64,000 nt of DNA. Source: SHWC01 sp050173345. GTDB taxonomy: Bacteria; Pseudomonadota; Alphaproteobacteria; UBA828. The notes below the pieces were generated by a model. It searched no databases. It saw nothing but the letters and a program-made list of their open reading frames with translations, and was not told the DNA's origin. The position numbers and the translations under genes are program-made. Below, in pieces: positions 25,088 through 33,140 of this stretch; position 1 is the first letter of the stretch; every line of letters begins with the position of its first letter. The stretch spans positions 1 to 64,000 of the forward strand of contig JBFXKW010000006.1 of assembly GCA_050173345.1 (NCBI GenBank), written 5' to 3'.

Positions 25088-26518
25088 TCAGGCGTCGGGC
25101 CGCACCGGCTCGCGCGGCGCCTCGACCGCCGGGCCGGCGGACGTAGATGGGGGCGCGGCCTCGGCGGGGGCCGGGGGCAGCACGGCGCGGCGCGGCGCGG
25201 GCGGCTCGATGACCTCGCCCCTGGGCTCGCGTTGCTCGCGCCAGTCGATGGTGTCGAGCGCGCCGCAGGCAGGGCAGATCATCGACCAGCCGTCCGAGCC
25301 GGCGCGGCAGGCGGAGCACGCCCAGCCTGGATCGGCCGGCGCGCTCGCCGCCGCCTCGAGATGCAGCCGCGCGGCCTCCGCGTCGCGCCGCTCCTCCTCT
25401 TCGAGGCGGGCATAGAGCCGGTGCACCGAGACGCAGGCGTGCGACGGCAGGAGCGAATCGAGCTCGTGGCGGGCGCGGCCCCAGAGCTTCGCCTCCAACG
25501 CGGCCTCGGCGATCAATCTACGACTCTCGGCATGGCCGGGGTTGTGGGCGACCAGGCGTTCGAGGCGGCCGAAGCGCGCCAGCGCATCCGCGCCGGGCGC
25601 CGCCGCCAGATAGAGCCGCGCCAGCATGGGATGCGGCCGGCGCGCGAAGCCTGCCTCGATGATGCGCTGGGCGCGGCCGCGCTTGCCGAGCGCGAGCGCG
25701 GCCTCGGCGGCGAGGATCATGGCCGGCAGGAAGGTGGGGTCGGCGGCGAGCGACCGCTCGGCGAGCTTCATGGCCTGGCGCATGTCACCCGCGTCGCGCT
25801 GCGCCGCGGCGTCCTGGTAGATCAGGCCGGCGGCGCGGCGCGCGGCGGCCTCGGCCCCGATCGCGCCGCTGCGGCGCGCCGGCTCGATCAGGGCGCGGGC
25901 GCCCGGCTTGTCGCCGACCCGGCTGCGCAGTTCCAAGAGCGCGCTGAGCAGCCAGGGCGTCTGCGGCCTCAAGCGATAGGCGCGCTCGGCAAGCTCGCGG
26001 GCCTGCTGCACGTCGCCCGCCTTGCTCGCCTGCACGATCAGGCCGCGCAGGCCGAGGAACTCGGTCTCGCGCCGCTGCAGCATGGCGTGGAAGTATTCGC
26101 GCGCGACCTCCTCCTTGCCTTCGAGCTGGGCGGCCTGGGCCGAGAGCAGCAAGGTCAGCGGCGGCTCGCCGAGCAGCGTGTTGGCGCGCCGCGCGAGCCG
26201 CCTCGCCCCGGCCGCATCGCCCGCCGCGGCCTCGACCAGGCCCTGGGTCAGCGCCCGGTAGCCGAGCTGCTCGCGCTGCAGGGCCCGCGCCCGGCGCAGC
26301 GCGCCGGGGCCGCGCAGCAGCCAGCGCGCGAGCAGCACGATAGCGACGATCACGGCGGCGAGCGCGGCGACGCCGCCGACCAGCGCGGCCGGCGACAGCT
26401 CGATCAGATAATCGCCCCACTCGATCGCGACGCGGCCCGGCTCGTCGGCGATCAGCATGCCGATGACGGCGAGCGCCGCCACCACGGCGATGAAGATAAG
26501 GATGCGGAGGATCGTCAC
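25088..26518 (-). CDS. hemY: HemY-like TPR membrane protein
   Basis: The 476-residue protein has two N-terminal membrane helices (ILIFIAVVAALAVIGMLIA and AALVGGVAALAAVIVAIVLLA) separated by EWGDYLIELSP, then TPR-like helical repeats (about 95-370). This is the HemY (COG3898) layout found in proteobacterial heme operons; its exact role in heme synthesis is unclear. An unusual C-terminus follows: a zinc-ribbon-like CSACRAGSDGWSMICPACG and a Pro/Ala/Glu-rich tail. The start overlaps the end of the HemD-mitofilin gene by four bases. Confidence 0.9.
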   Translation of the reverse strand: MTILRILIFIAVVAALAVIGMLIADEPGRVAIEWGDYLIELSPAALVGGVAALAAVIVAIVLLARWLLRGPGALRRARALQREQLGYRALTQGLVEAAAGDAAGARRLARRANTLLGEPPLTLLLSAQAAQLEGKEEVAREYFHAMLQRRETEFLGLRGLIVQASKAGDVQQARELAERAYRLRPQTPWLLSALLELRSRVGDKPGARALIEPARRSGAIGAEAAARRAAGLIYQDAAAQRDAGDMRQAMKLAERSLAADPTFLPAMILAAEAALALGKRGRAQRIIEAGFARRPHPMLARLYLAAAPGADALARFGRLERLVAHNPGHAESRRLIAEAALEAKLWGRARHELDSLLPSHACVSVHRLYARLEEEERRDAEAARLHLEAAASAPADPGWACSACRAGSDGWSMICPACGALDTIDWREQREPRGEVIEPPAPRRAVLPPAPAEAAPPSTSAGPAVEAPREPVRPDA

Positions 26519-28554
26519 GGCCCGTCGCCCGCCGGCGGCACGACGCGCGCCGCGGCGAGCCCGGTGACGTAGCGCTCGATTGCGCGGACCGCCTCGTCGA
26601 GCGCGATGCGGCGTTCGAGTTCGGCGCGGTAGGCGTGCAGCGCCTCGCCGCCCTCCAGCGTATCGAGCGCGGCGCGCGCGGCGGCGCCGTCATGCTCCGC
26701 CAGCGCCTGCTCGGCGCGGACCAGCCGCTCGTCGACGCTGCCGGGTTCGAGCGCGCCGCCCATCTTGCGCACGGTGACGATGTTGCCGAGCCGCGCGACG
26801 GTCTGGTCGACCCAGCCGGCCTCCTCGCCCGGCGTCGCCTCGGCCTTGACGATCTCGCGCGCCAGCGCCGGGAAGCGCGCCTGCAACGCCGCATAGCCCG
26901 GCACGCCGGCTTCGGCGGCGCCGGCGAGGGTATCGAGCTGATCCTTCAGCGGCGCGTCCGCCGGCAGCAGCGCGCGCAGATCCTCGATCTCATGGTCGAG
27001 CGCCGCGCCCTCGCGCGCCGCCGCGGCAAGCGCCGCCTTGGCCTCGACCAGCGCGATCAGCCGGACATCCTCCCTGGCTTGGCTTTCGAGCGTGGCAACG
27101 CGCTCGCTCAACGCCGCCGCCTCGTCCTGCACGCCGCCGAGGCGCTCGCGCAAGGCAGCCGCCTCGGCCGTGGTTTCCTCGGCGGCGGCCACGCGGCGCT
27201 CCAGCGTGGCGAGCCGTGCCGTCAGCTCGGCGTCGGCGCCGGGAGTGCCGTCGCCGGGCCGTACGGCGGCTTCCTGCTCCAGCCGGCCGAGCCGCTCGTT
27301 CAGCGCCGCGAGTTCCTCGGGCGCGACAGAATCGGCGGGCGATGGCGCCGCGGCCTCGCGCTCCAGCGCAGCGAGCCGGTCGCGCAGCGCGGCAAGCTCG
27401 TCGTCGGGAACCGCAGGGGCACCGACATCGCTCGCCACCGGGGCGGGCGTTTCGGGCGGAGGCTCCACCGACGGCGGCTCGGCCTGCGCAGGCTCGGCTG
27501 GCGGCGCCTCCTCCGCCGGCACCTCGGGCGGCGCCTCGGCCTCGGGCGGCGCCGGGGTTTCCTCGACGACCGGCGCCGGCGTCCCGTCCCGGCCGGTGAT
27601 CGAGGGCCAGGCGGCGTAGAGCCCGCCGCCGATGGCAGCCAGCACCAAAGCGCTGACCGCCCACGAGATCGCGCCGCGGCGGAAGGCGGGCCGCGTCGCC
27701 TGCTCGGCGTGCGCGGGCTCTGGCCTCGCCTCACCGGATGCCGCCGGTGTGCCGTCCTCAGCCATGCCGTGCCCTCGCTCCTCGGCCTTCCATTCGGGAC
27801 GCCCGGTCGGCGCTTCCGCCTTCAAGGCGTCGCGCAGCGCCTCGACCAGCGCGGCCTGCTCAGGCCGCCTCGCGACCACCACGCGCTGCCAGTCGAGCGC
27901 GCGCGCCGCCTTAGCAACCGCCTCGCTCAGGCAGAGCGCGGCGAGATGCGGCGCGGCGTCGCCGAGCCCCGCCTGTTTCGCAAGCGTAACAAAGGTCTCC
28001 GCGGTGCGCGGCGAGAAAAACAGCACGCCGAAGCAGCGCTCGTCGTGCAGCGCGTCGGCGGCCTCGGCGGGCAGCGCGGCGACCGGCACCGCGTCGTACA
28101 GCACCAGGCGCTCGACCGTGAAGCCCTTGGCTTCGAGCGTGCCCTTGAGGTCGCCGGCGACCGTGCGGCCCGCGGCGTGCACGAGCCGGCCATGGGCCGG
28201 GTTGCAGCGTTGCGCGACCAGCGCCGCCAGCGCCTCGACATCGCCGCCCGCCGCCTCGACGACCGCGAACTCGGCTTGCTTGGCCGCCGCCGCGCTCGCC
28301 TCGCCGACCGCAAGCACCGCGATGCCGCGCCCGGAAGGCGGCGGCCCGAGCGCGGCCGCAAGCGCGCGCACGCCATTGGCCGAGGTGATCAGAAACGCCT
28401 GAACGCCATCCAATGCGACCACGGGCGCCGGCTCGACCGGCGCGATCTCGATCATCGGCGCGAGCAACGCGTCGCAGCCGATCGCATCGAGGGCCGCGAC
28501 CAAAGGCGGCGCATCCTCCTCGGGGCGGGTGACGATGACGAGCGGCTTGCTCAT
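26515..28554 (-). CDS. hemD: HemD fused to mitofilin/Mic60-like protein
   Basis: One uninterrupted frame of 679 codons. Residues 1-263 are uroporphyrinogen-III synthase (KPLVIVTRPEEDAPPLVAAL, then ITSANGVRALAAAL and VLFFSPRTAETF), which cyclises hydroxymethylbilane. Residues from about 264 form a mitofilin-type protein: one membrane helix (ISWAVSALVLAAIGGGLYAAW), a Pro/Glu-rich stretch, a long coiled coil, and a C-terminal helical domain. In alphaproteobacteria the Mic60 homologue usually is a separate gene here. An internal ATG at 27765 follows GAGGAGCGAGGG, so separate translation of the second half is possible, but no stop ends HemD. The start overlaps hemC by four bases. Confidence 0.88.
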   Translation of the reverse strand: MSKPLVIVTRPEEDAPPLVAALDAIGCDALLAPMIEIAPVEPAPVVALDGVQAFLITSANGVRALAAALGPPPSGRGIAVLAVGEASAAAAKQAEFAVVEAAGGDVEALAALVAQRCNPAHGRLVHAAGRTVAGDLKGTLEAKGFTVERLVLYDAVPVAALPAEAADALHDERCFGVLFFSPRTAETFVTLAKQAGLGDAAPHLAALCLSEAVAKAARALDWQRVVVARRPEQAALVEALRDALKAEAPTGRPEWKAEERGHGMAEDGTPAASGEARPEPAHAEQATRPAFRRGAISWAVSALVLAAIGGGLYAAWPSITGRDGTPAPVVEETPAPPEAEAPPEVPAEEAPPAEPAQAEPPSVEPPPETPAPVASDVGAPAVPDDELAALRDRLAALEREAAAPSPADSVAPEELAALNERLGRLEQEAAVRPGDGTPGADAELTARLATLERRVAAAEETTAEAAALRERLGGVQDEAAALSERVATLESQAREDVRLIALVEAKAALAAAAREGAALDHEIEDLRALLPADAPLKDQLDTLAGAAEAGVPGYAALQARFPALAREIVKAEATPGEEAGWVDQTVARLGNIVTVRKMGGALEPGSVDERLVRAEQALAEHDGAAARAALDTLEGGEALHAYRAELERRIALDEAVRAIERYVTGLAAARVVPPAGDGP

Positions 28555-29492
28555 GGCTTGCCCTCGAAGAAGCCGGGGCCGGCGCGCGCTTTGAGGGCCG
28601 CGCCGACCTCGCGGCCCAGGCGCTCGGCATTGGATGCCAGCGCGGTCTCGTCGGCGCGATGCGCGGCGCGGCCGTCGGGCGTCGCAATCAGGGCGCGCAG
28701 GCGCAGCCGACCATCCGTCTGCAACTCGGCCAGCGCCGCGATCGGCGTGCGGCAATCGCCTTCGAGCGCGAGCAGCAGAGCGCGTTCCGCCGTCACGCGC
28801 GTCAGGCTCTCGGCATGGTTCAGCGGCGCGACATAGCTGGCGGCGCGCTCGTCGCCGCGCCGCGCCTCGACGCCGATCGCACCCTGGGCGACCGCCGGCA
28901 GCATCTCTTCGGGCTCGAGCACGGCGGCGACATGTTGCGTGGCGCCGAGCCGCTTGAGCCCGGCGAGCGCGAGCAGCGTCGCGTCCGCGACGCCTGCCTT
29001 CACCTTCTCGACGCGGGTGCCGACATTGCCGCGCAGCGTGACGATCTCGAGATCGGGCCGCGCCAGGAGGAGCTGCGCCTGGCGCCGGAGCGAGGCGGTG
29101 CCGACGCGCGCACCCCGGGGAAGCGCCGCGATCGAATCGGCATGGAGCGCGATCAGCACATCGCGCGGATCCTCGCGCGGCAGCACGCCGATGATGGCGA
29201 GGCCGTGCGGCAGCACGGTCGGCACGTCCTTCATCGAATGCACGGCGAGGTCGATGCGGCCAGCGAGCAGCGCGTCCTCGATCTCCTTGACGAACAGGCC
29301 CTTGCCGCCGAGCTCCGCGAGCGGGCGCTCGACGAAGGCGTCGCCCGAGGTGCGGATCGGCACGATCTCGACCGCGCCCGGCGCTTCGAGCGCAGCATGC
29401 GCCGCGGCCAAGCGCGCCCGCAGCTCGCCGGCCTGGGCGAGCGCGAGCGGGCTGCCGCGCGTGCCGATGCGGAGCGGCGCGGGTGCGGTCAT
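28551..29492 (-). CDS. hemC: Porphobilinogen deaminase
   Basis: This 313-residue enzyme joins four porphobilinogen units into hydroxymethylbilane, the substrate of HemD encoded just downstream. It shows RIGTRGSPLALAQ at the N-terminus, DLAVHSMKDVPTVLP, GTASLRRQAQLL and LEGDCRTPIAALAE, which holds the Cys that carries the dipyrromethane cofactor. It is the first gene of the coupled heme operon and diverges from tsaD, with 74 bases between them for two promoters. Confidence 0.97.
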   Translation of the reverse strand: MTAPAPLRIGTRGSPLALAQAGELRARLAAAHAALEAPGAVEIVPIRTSGDAFVERPLAELGGKGLFVKEIEDALLAGRIDLAVHSMKDVPTVLPHGLAIIGVLPREDPRDVLIALHADSIAALPRGARVGTASLRRQAQLLLARPDLEIVTLRGNVGTRVEKVKAGVADATLLALAGLKRLGATQHVAAVLEPEEMLPAVAQGAIGVEARRGDERAASYVAPLNHAESLTRVTAERALLLALEGDCRTPIAALAELQTDGRLRLRALIATPDGRAAHRADETALASNAERLGREVGAALKARAGPGFFEGKP

Positions 29493-29566
29493 GAATCAGG
29501 AGCGATGCGGGCCACGACGGCGAAGGTATAGCGCGATTCAGGGCCCCGGCGTACCCTCCGCCCGCC

Positions 29567-30640
29567 ATGATCGTCCTCGGCATCGAGACCAGCTGCGACG
29601 AGACCGCGGCCGCGCTGGTCACCGACCGGCGCGAGCTGCTCGCCGACCTCGTGCTCTCCCAGCTCAAGGACCACGCGCCCTATGGCGGCGTGGTGCCGGA
29701 GATCGCGGCGCGCCGCCATATCGACCATCTCGATGGCCTGATCGCGCGCGCGATGCGTGAGGCCGGGCTCGGCTTCGAGGCGATCGACGCGGTGGCGGCG
29801 ACCGCCGGCCCCGGCCTGATCGGCGCGCTGATGGTCGGGCTGATGACCGGCAAGGCCATTGCAGCCGTGCGCCGGGTGCCGTTCATCGCGGTCAACCATC
29901 TCGAAGCGCACGCGCTCACCGCGCGGCTGATCGCCGACGTCGGCTTTCCCTATCTGCTGCTGCTGGTCTCGGGCGGCCACTGCCAGCTCCTGATCGTCGA
30001 GGGCGTCGGCCGCTACCGCCGGCTCGGCACCACAATCGACGACGCGGCGGGCGAGGCGTTCGACAAGGCGGCGAAGCTGATCGGCCTCGGCTATCCGGGC
30101 GGGCCCGCGATCGAGCGCGCGGCCAAGGACGGCGACCCGGCACGCTTCGCGCTGCCGCGCCCGCTGCACGGCCGGCCCGGCTGCGACTTCTCGTTCGCCG
30201 GGCTCAAGACCGCGGTGCTGCACCTGGTCAACGGGCTGGACCAACCGCTCTCGCCGCGCGACCAGGCCGACATCGCGGCGTCGTTCCAGCAAGCGGTCGC
30301 CGACGCGCTGATCGAGCGGACGGGGAACGCGATCCGTGAATTCAAGAGAAGCGCGCCAGGCGGCCGCTCCATCGTTGTGTCCGGTGGCGTCGCGGCGAAC
30401 GCGCTGTTGCGGCAGCGCCTCGCCGCGCTCGCGGCGAGGGAGGGACTCGACCTGCTTGCGCCGCCCCTGCGGCTCTGCACCGACAACGCGGCGATGATCG
30501 CCTGGGCCGGCGTCGAACGGCTGCGCCTCGGCCTCAGCGACCCGCTCGACTTCGCGCCGCGCCCGCGCTGGCCGCTCGACGAAGCCGCCGCGCTCCCCGC
30601 CGGCATAGGCAAGCCCGGACGGCTGGGGCGGAAGGCGTGA
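29567..30640 (+). CDS. tsaD: tRNA threonylcarbamoyladenosine synthase TsaD
   Basis: The 357-residue protein is the catalytic subunit that places threonylcarbamoyl on A37 of ANN-decoding tRNAs, working with TsaB, TsaC and TsaE. It has GIETSCDETAAALV at the start, the metal-binding HLEAH (His111 and His115), LVSGGHCQL and DDAAGEAFDKAAKLIGLGYPGGP. Divergence from hemC is the usual alphaproteobacterial arrangement. Its common partner gpsA lies 2.5 kb downstream, beyond an inserted cassette on the other strand. Confidence 0.97.
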   Translation: MIVLGIETSCDETAAALVTDRRELLADLVLSQLKDHAPYGGVVPEIAARRHIDHLDGLIARAMREAGLGFEAIDAVAATAGPGLIGALMVGLMTGKAIAAVRRVPFIAVNHLEAHALTARLIADVGFPYLLLLVSGGHCQLLIVEGVGRYRRLGTTIDDAAGEAFDKAAKLIGLGYPGGPAIERAAKDGDPARFALPRPLHGRPGCDFSFAGLKTAVLHLVNGLDQPLSPRDQADIAASFQQAVADALIERTGNAIREFKRSAPGGRSIVVSGGVAANALLRQRLAALAAREGLDLLAPPLRLCTDNAAMIAWAGVERLRLGLSDPLDFAPRPRWPLDEAAALPAGIGKPGRLGRKA

Positions 30641-30668
30641 GATGGCGGAGCGTCCGCCACCCTCCCTC

Positions 30669-30763
30669 AATCGTCATCGCCCGGCTTGACCGGGCGATCC
30701 AGGAATCCTTGGAAACCGCAGTGCCGCCGCCCTGGATGCCCCGATCAAGTCGGGGCATGACGG
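30669..30763. repeat. Paired REP-type palindromes, CTTGACC family
   Basis: Inverted half-elements CGCCCGGCTTGACCGGGCGA and GCCCCGATCAAGTCGGGGC with GTCAT and ATGACG ends. They lie between the converging tsaD and antitoxin genes and mark one border of the inserted cassette. Confidence 0.8.
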
Positions 30764-30787
30764 GAGAAGAAAATGGTCGCGCCGGCC

Positions 30788-31120
30788 TCAGGCATGCTCC
30801 TTCTCGGAGAGGTCGGCGAAGTTCTTGATCTTGACGGCGTGATGGGGGAAGCGCGCGACGATCTCCAGCTCGCCGCCCATCGCCTCGATGAAGCGGCGCA
30901 AGGTGCTGACATACATGTCGGCCCGCTTCTCGATCTTGGCGACCGAACCCTGCCCGATCTGGAGCGTCTGCGCGATCTCCTCCTGCGACAGCTTCAAGGC
31001 GCGCCGCACCTCGGCAAGGTTCATCTCCTCCTCGAGCCGCAGCGCCTCGGCCTCGGCCTTGGCCCGCGCCTTCGGCGTCATACGGGCGCGCAGCCGCGCG
31101 AATGAGTGCCTACCGGCCAT
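30788..31120 (-). CDS. XRE-family antitoxin
   Basis: The 110-residue protein has a helix-turn-helix domain (NLAEVRRALKLSQEEIAQTL, then IGQGSVAKIEKRADMYVSTL) like antitoxins of the HigA/XRE type. RFIEAMGGELEIVARFPHH follows, a common C-terminal pattern in this group. It probably binds the toxin encoded upstream and represses their shared promoter. The ATG at 31120 lies inside the toxin gene end (11-base overlap), so the genes are co-translated. Confidence 0.9.
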   Translation of the reverse strand: MAGRHSFARLRARMTPKARAKAEAEALRLEEEMNLAEVRRALKLSQEEIAQTLQIGQGSVAKIEKRADMYVSTLRRFIEAMGGELEIVARFPHHAVKIKNFADLSEKEHA

Positions 31121-31475
31121 GGTCCTTCTCCTTCTCCAGCTCGGCCAGATGCTCGTCATAGAGCCGATCGGCCAACGGGATCATGCGATCGTAGAAACGC
31201 CTGTCGCCGGTCTTGTCGCCGCCGATCAGCAGGATGGCCATGCGGCGCGGATCGAAGGCGTAGAACACCCGCAAGGGCTTGCCGCCGCTCTGTACGCGCA
31301 GTTCCCGCATATTGGCGTGCCGCGATCCGTTGACGCCGCTCGAATAGGGAAACGGCAGGTTGGGACCGCGCTGCTCCAGCATGTGGACATGGGCGTCAAC
31401 GCTGACCTGCTCGGCCTCGGTAAGACCGTCCCACCAGTCCCCGAACTCGTCGGTGTATTCGACCGGCCATTCCAC
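31110..31475 (-). CDS. RelE/HigB-type toxin
   Basis: The 121-residue protein has the RelE-fold pattern of phage-derived Gp49/HigB-like toxins: VEYTDEFGDWWDGLTEAEQ, then MRELRVQSGGKPLRVFYAFD, RMAILLIGGDKTGD and RFYDRMIPLADRLYDEHL. The conserved basic residues and aromatic patch suit a ribosome-dependent mRNA interferase. The start is the GTG at 31475, the only usable in-frame start. A sigma70-like promoter ends seven bases before it, so the mRNA is probably leaderless. Toxin-first order fits higBA-type modules. Confidence 0.87.
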   Translation of the reverse strand: MEWPVEYTDEFGDWWDGLTEAEQVSVDAHVHMLEQRGPNLPFPYSSGVNGSRHANMRELRVQSGGKPLRVFYAFDPRRMAILLIGGDKTGDRRFYDRMIPLADRLYDEHLAELEKEKDHGR

Positions 31476-31480
31476 TGATA

Positions 31481-31510
31481 GAATAATATTCCTTATAAGG
31501 AATAAATCAA
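31481..31510 (-). promoter_or_regulatory. Toxin-antitoxin promoter with palindromic operator
   Basis: On the minus strand a -35 box TTGATT (31505-31510) and a -10 box TATTAT (31483-31488) are 16 bases apart. An 18-base perfect palindrome TATTCCTTATAAGGAATA (31487-31504) fills the spacer, and a second dyad GAATAATATTC (31481-31491) covers the -10 box. This is the expected layout for autorepression by the antitoxin. Transcription should start at or next to the GTG. The AT-rich patch stands out in this GC-rich sequence. Confidence 0.7.
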
Positions 31511-31521
31511 GTGCGGCCCGA

Positions 31522-32055
31522 TCAGCCGCCCTTCGCCATTTCGTCGAGCACGCGCCTGTAGACCGCCGCGTCCTTCTCGGAGAAGCAGCAGAAGATGACG
31601 CGCGCTGGGTGCGCCGAACCATCGAGGAAGCGCGCGGTTTCGGCGAGGGCGATGCGGGTCGCGGCGTCGAGCGGGTAGCCATAGGCGCCGGTCGAGATGG
31701 CGGGGAAGGCGATCGCTTCGAAGCGCTGCTCGGCCGCGATCTCGAGCGAGCGCCGATAGCAGGAGGCGAGCAGCGCGGGCTCGCTTTGTCCGCCGCCATG
31801 CCAGACCGGGCCGACCGTGTGGATGACGTGGCGCGCCTTGAGCCCGAAGCCCGGCGTGAGCTTGGCATCGCCGGTCGCGCAGCCGCCGAGCGTGCGGCAG
31901 AACTCGCGCAAACGCGGCCCGGCCGCGCGGTGGATCGCGCCGTCCACCCCGCCGCCGCCGAGCAGGCTCGCATTCGCCGCGTTCACGATGGCGTCCAGCG
32001 CGAGCGCGGTGATGTCGCCGGTTTGCACCTCCAGGCGATCCCACGGCGCGGCCAT
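31522..32055 (-). CDS. Macrodomain ADP-ribose hydrolase (YmdB-like)
   Basis: The 177-residue protein is a single macrodomain: VQTGDITALALDAIVNAANA, then GGGGVDGAIHRAAGP, which binds ADP-ribose, HVIHTVGPVW, and FPAISTGAYGYPLDAA. Members remove ADP-ribose from proteins or deacetylate O-acetyl-ADP-ribose. The catalytic-type Asn and GGGGVD motif are intact. It is on the same strand as the toxin-antitoxin pair, 46 bases upstream of the toxin start, but the pair has its own promoter. Whether it counters an ADP-ribosylating toxin is unknown. Confidence 0.92.
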   Translation of the reverse strand: MAAPWDRLEVQTGDITALALDAIVNAANASLLGGGGVDGAIHRAAGPRLREFCRTLGGCATGDAKLTPGFGLKARHVIHTVGPVWHGGGQSEPALLASCYRRSLEIAAEQRFEAIAFPAISTGAYGYPLDAATRIALAETARFLDGSAHPARVIFCCFSEKDAAVYRRVLDEMAKGG

Positions 32056-32074
32056 CGCATCCTCCGTCCTGGTA

Positions 32075-33049
32075 CTAGCGCCGATAGCTCTCGATGGTCT
32101 GGCGCAGCGCGTCGTCGAGCGGCGTGAAGCGGAAGCCGGGCAAGAGGCGCTTCAGCTTGGCGCCGTCGAGCAGCACGGTCGTGTCGTAGAGATAGGCGAG
32201 CTCGGCGAACTCGCGGATCACCGGGTTGACCAGACCGATCAGGCGCACCAGCCACCACGGCATCAGCTTGACTTCGAGGCCCGGATGGCCGGAGGCGCGC
32301 GCGACCGCTTCCATGAACGCGCGCTCGCTCAGGTGCGGCTCGGCCGTGACGTTGACCACCTCATAGGGCGCCAATATGCCGCCGAGGCTCAGCAGGTCGA
32401 GCGATGCGCGCGCGAGGTCAGGCAGGAAGACGCGCTCATGCACGATGTCGAGCCGGCCGAAGCTCGTGATCGGCTTGCCGCGCGCGGCGTTGCCGTAGAG
32501 GCGGTCGACGATGCCGTTGCGCGCGGTCGGGCCGAAATAATCGCCGGCGCGGACGGTCAGCACGCGGATCGGCGGCGCCTCGCCGGCCGGTTTGGCCGCG
32601 TCCTCGAGCAGGCCCTCGAGCCTCAACCGGAACTTGCCCTTGCGCGTGTTGGGCCGGGGCGGCTCGGTCTCCGCGATCGGCACACCCGCGCCGGGGCCGA
32701 GCGAATAGACGTTGCCCGGGAACAGCAGGGTCGCGCCCGAGGCGCGCGCCGCGGCGATGACGTTGAGCGTCGCGGTTTGCAGATAGGGCACCCATTGGTG
32801 ATAGGGATAGTTGACGCCGTGCACGATCACGCCGCAGCCCTCGGCCGCCTTCGCAAGCATGGACGCGTCCTGCACGTCGCCGTTGACGGTCTCGATGCCG
32901 ACCTCGCCGAAGCGCTGCCTGAGCCGCGCCGCCGAGCGCCCGTAGAGCCGCACGCGCCAGCCGCGCGCCGCCATCTCCCGCGCCAGCGCGCCGCCGAAGC
33001 CGCCGCTCGCGCCGAGCACCAGCGCCGGCCTGCCGCTTTCCTTGTTCAT
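32075..33049 (-). CDS. NAD-dependent epimerase/dehydratase family protein
   Basis: The 324-residue extended-SDR-like protein has the dinucleotide motif LVLGASGGFGGALA, VNGDVQDASML with an Asp after beta-3, GVNYPYHQW, and LTVRAGDYFGPT. The usual Tyr-x3-Lys dyad is not obvious: the region around NVYSLGPGAG has a Tyr without the Lys, so an atypical reductase, epimerase or NmrA-like sensor is possible. It lies 19 bases upstream of the macrodomain gene and is divergent from gpsA. Confidence 0.8.
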   Translation of the reverse strand: MNKESGRPALVLGASGGFGGALAREMAARGWRVRLYGRSAARLRQRFGEVGIETVNGDVQDASMLAKAAEGCGVIVHGVNYPYHQWVPYLQTATLNVIAAARASGATLLFPGNVYSLGPGAGVPIAETEPPRPNTRKGKFRLRLEGLLEDAAKPAGEAPPIRVLTVRAGDYFGPTARNGIVDRLYGNAARGKPITSFGRLDIVHERVFLPDLARASLDLLSLGGILAPYEVVNVTAEPHLSERAFMEAVARASGHPGLEVKLMPWWLVRLIGLVNPVIREFAELAYLYDTTVLLDGAKLKRLLPGFRFTPLDDALRQTIESYRR

Positions 33050-33140
33050 GACCGCCTCGCCCTTTCGATCGCCGCCGCTTCTCCGCTAGCTTAACGCTGC
33101 CCGATGACGCGGGCGAGGCGACACGGGAATGGGGCGCGAG

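Noticed and set aside
26635..28836. 733-codon plus-strand frame opposite hemD-mitofilin
   Set aside because: Antisense shadow; the minus strand encodes clear HemD and mitofilin domains coupled to hemC and hemY.
28555..29667. Extension of the HemD-mitofilin frame upstream of 28554
   Set aside because: It lies over hemC in another frame, has no motifs, and the ATG at 28554 overlaps the hemC stop in an ATGA coupling.
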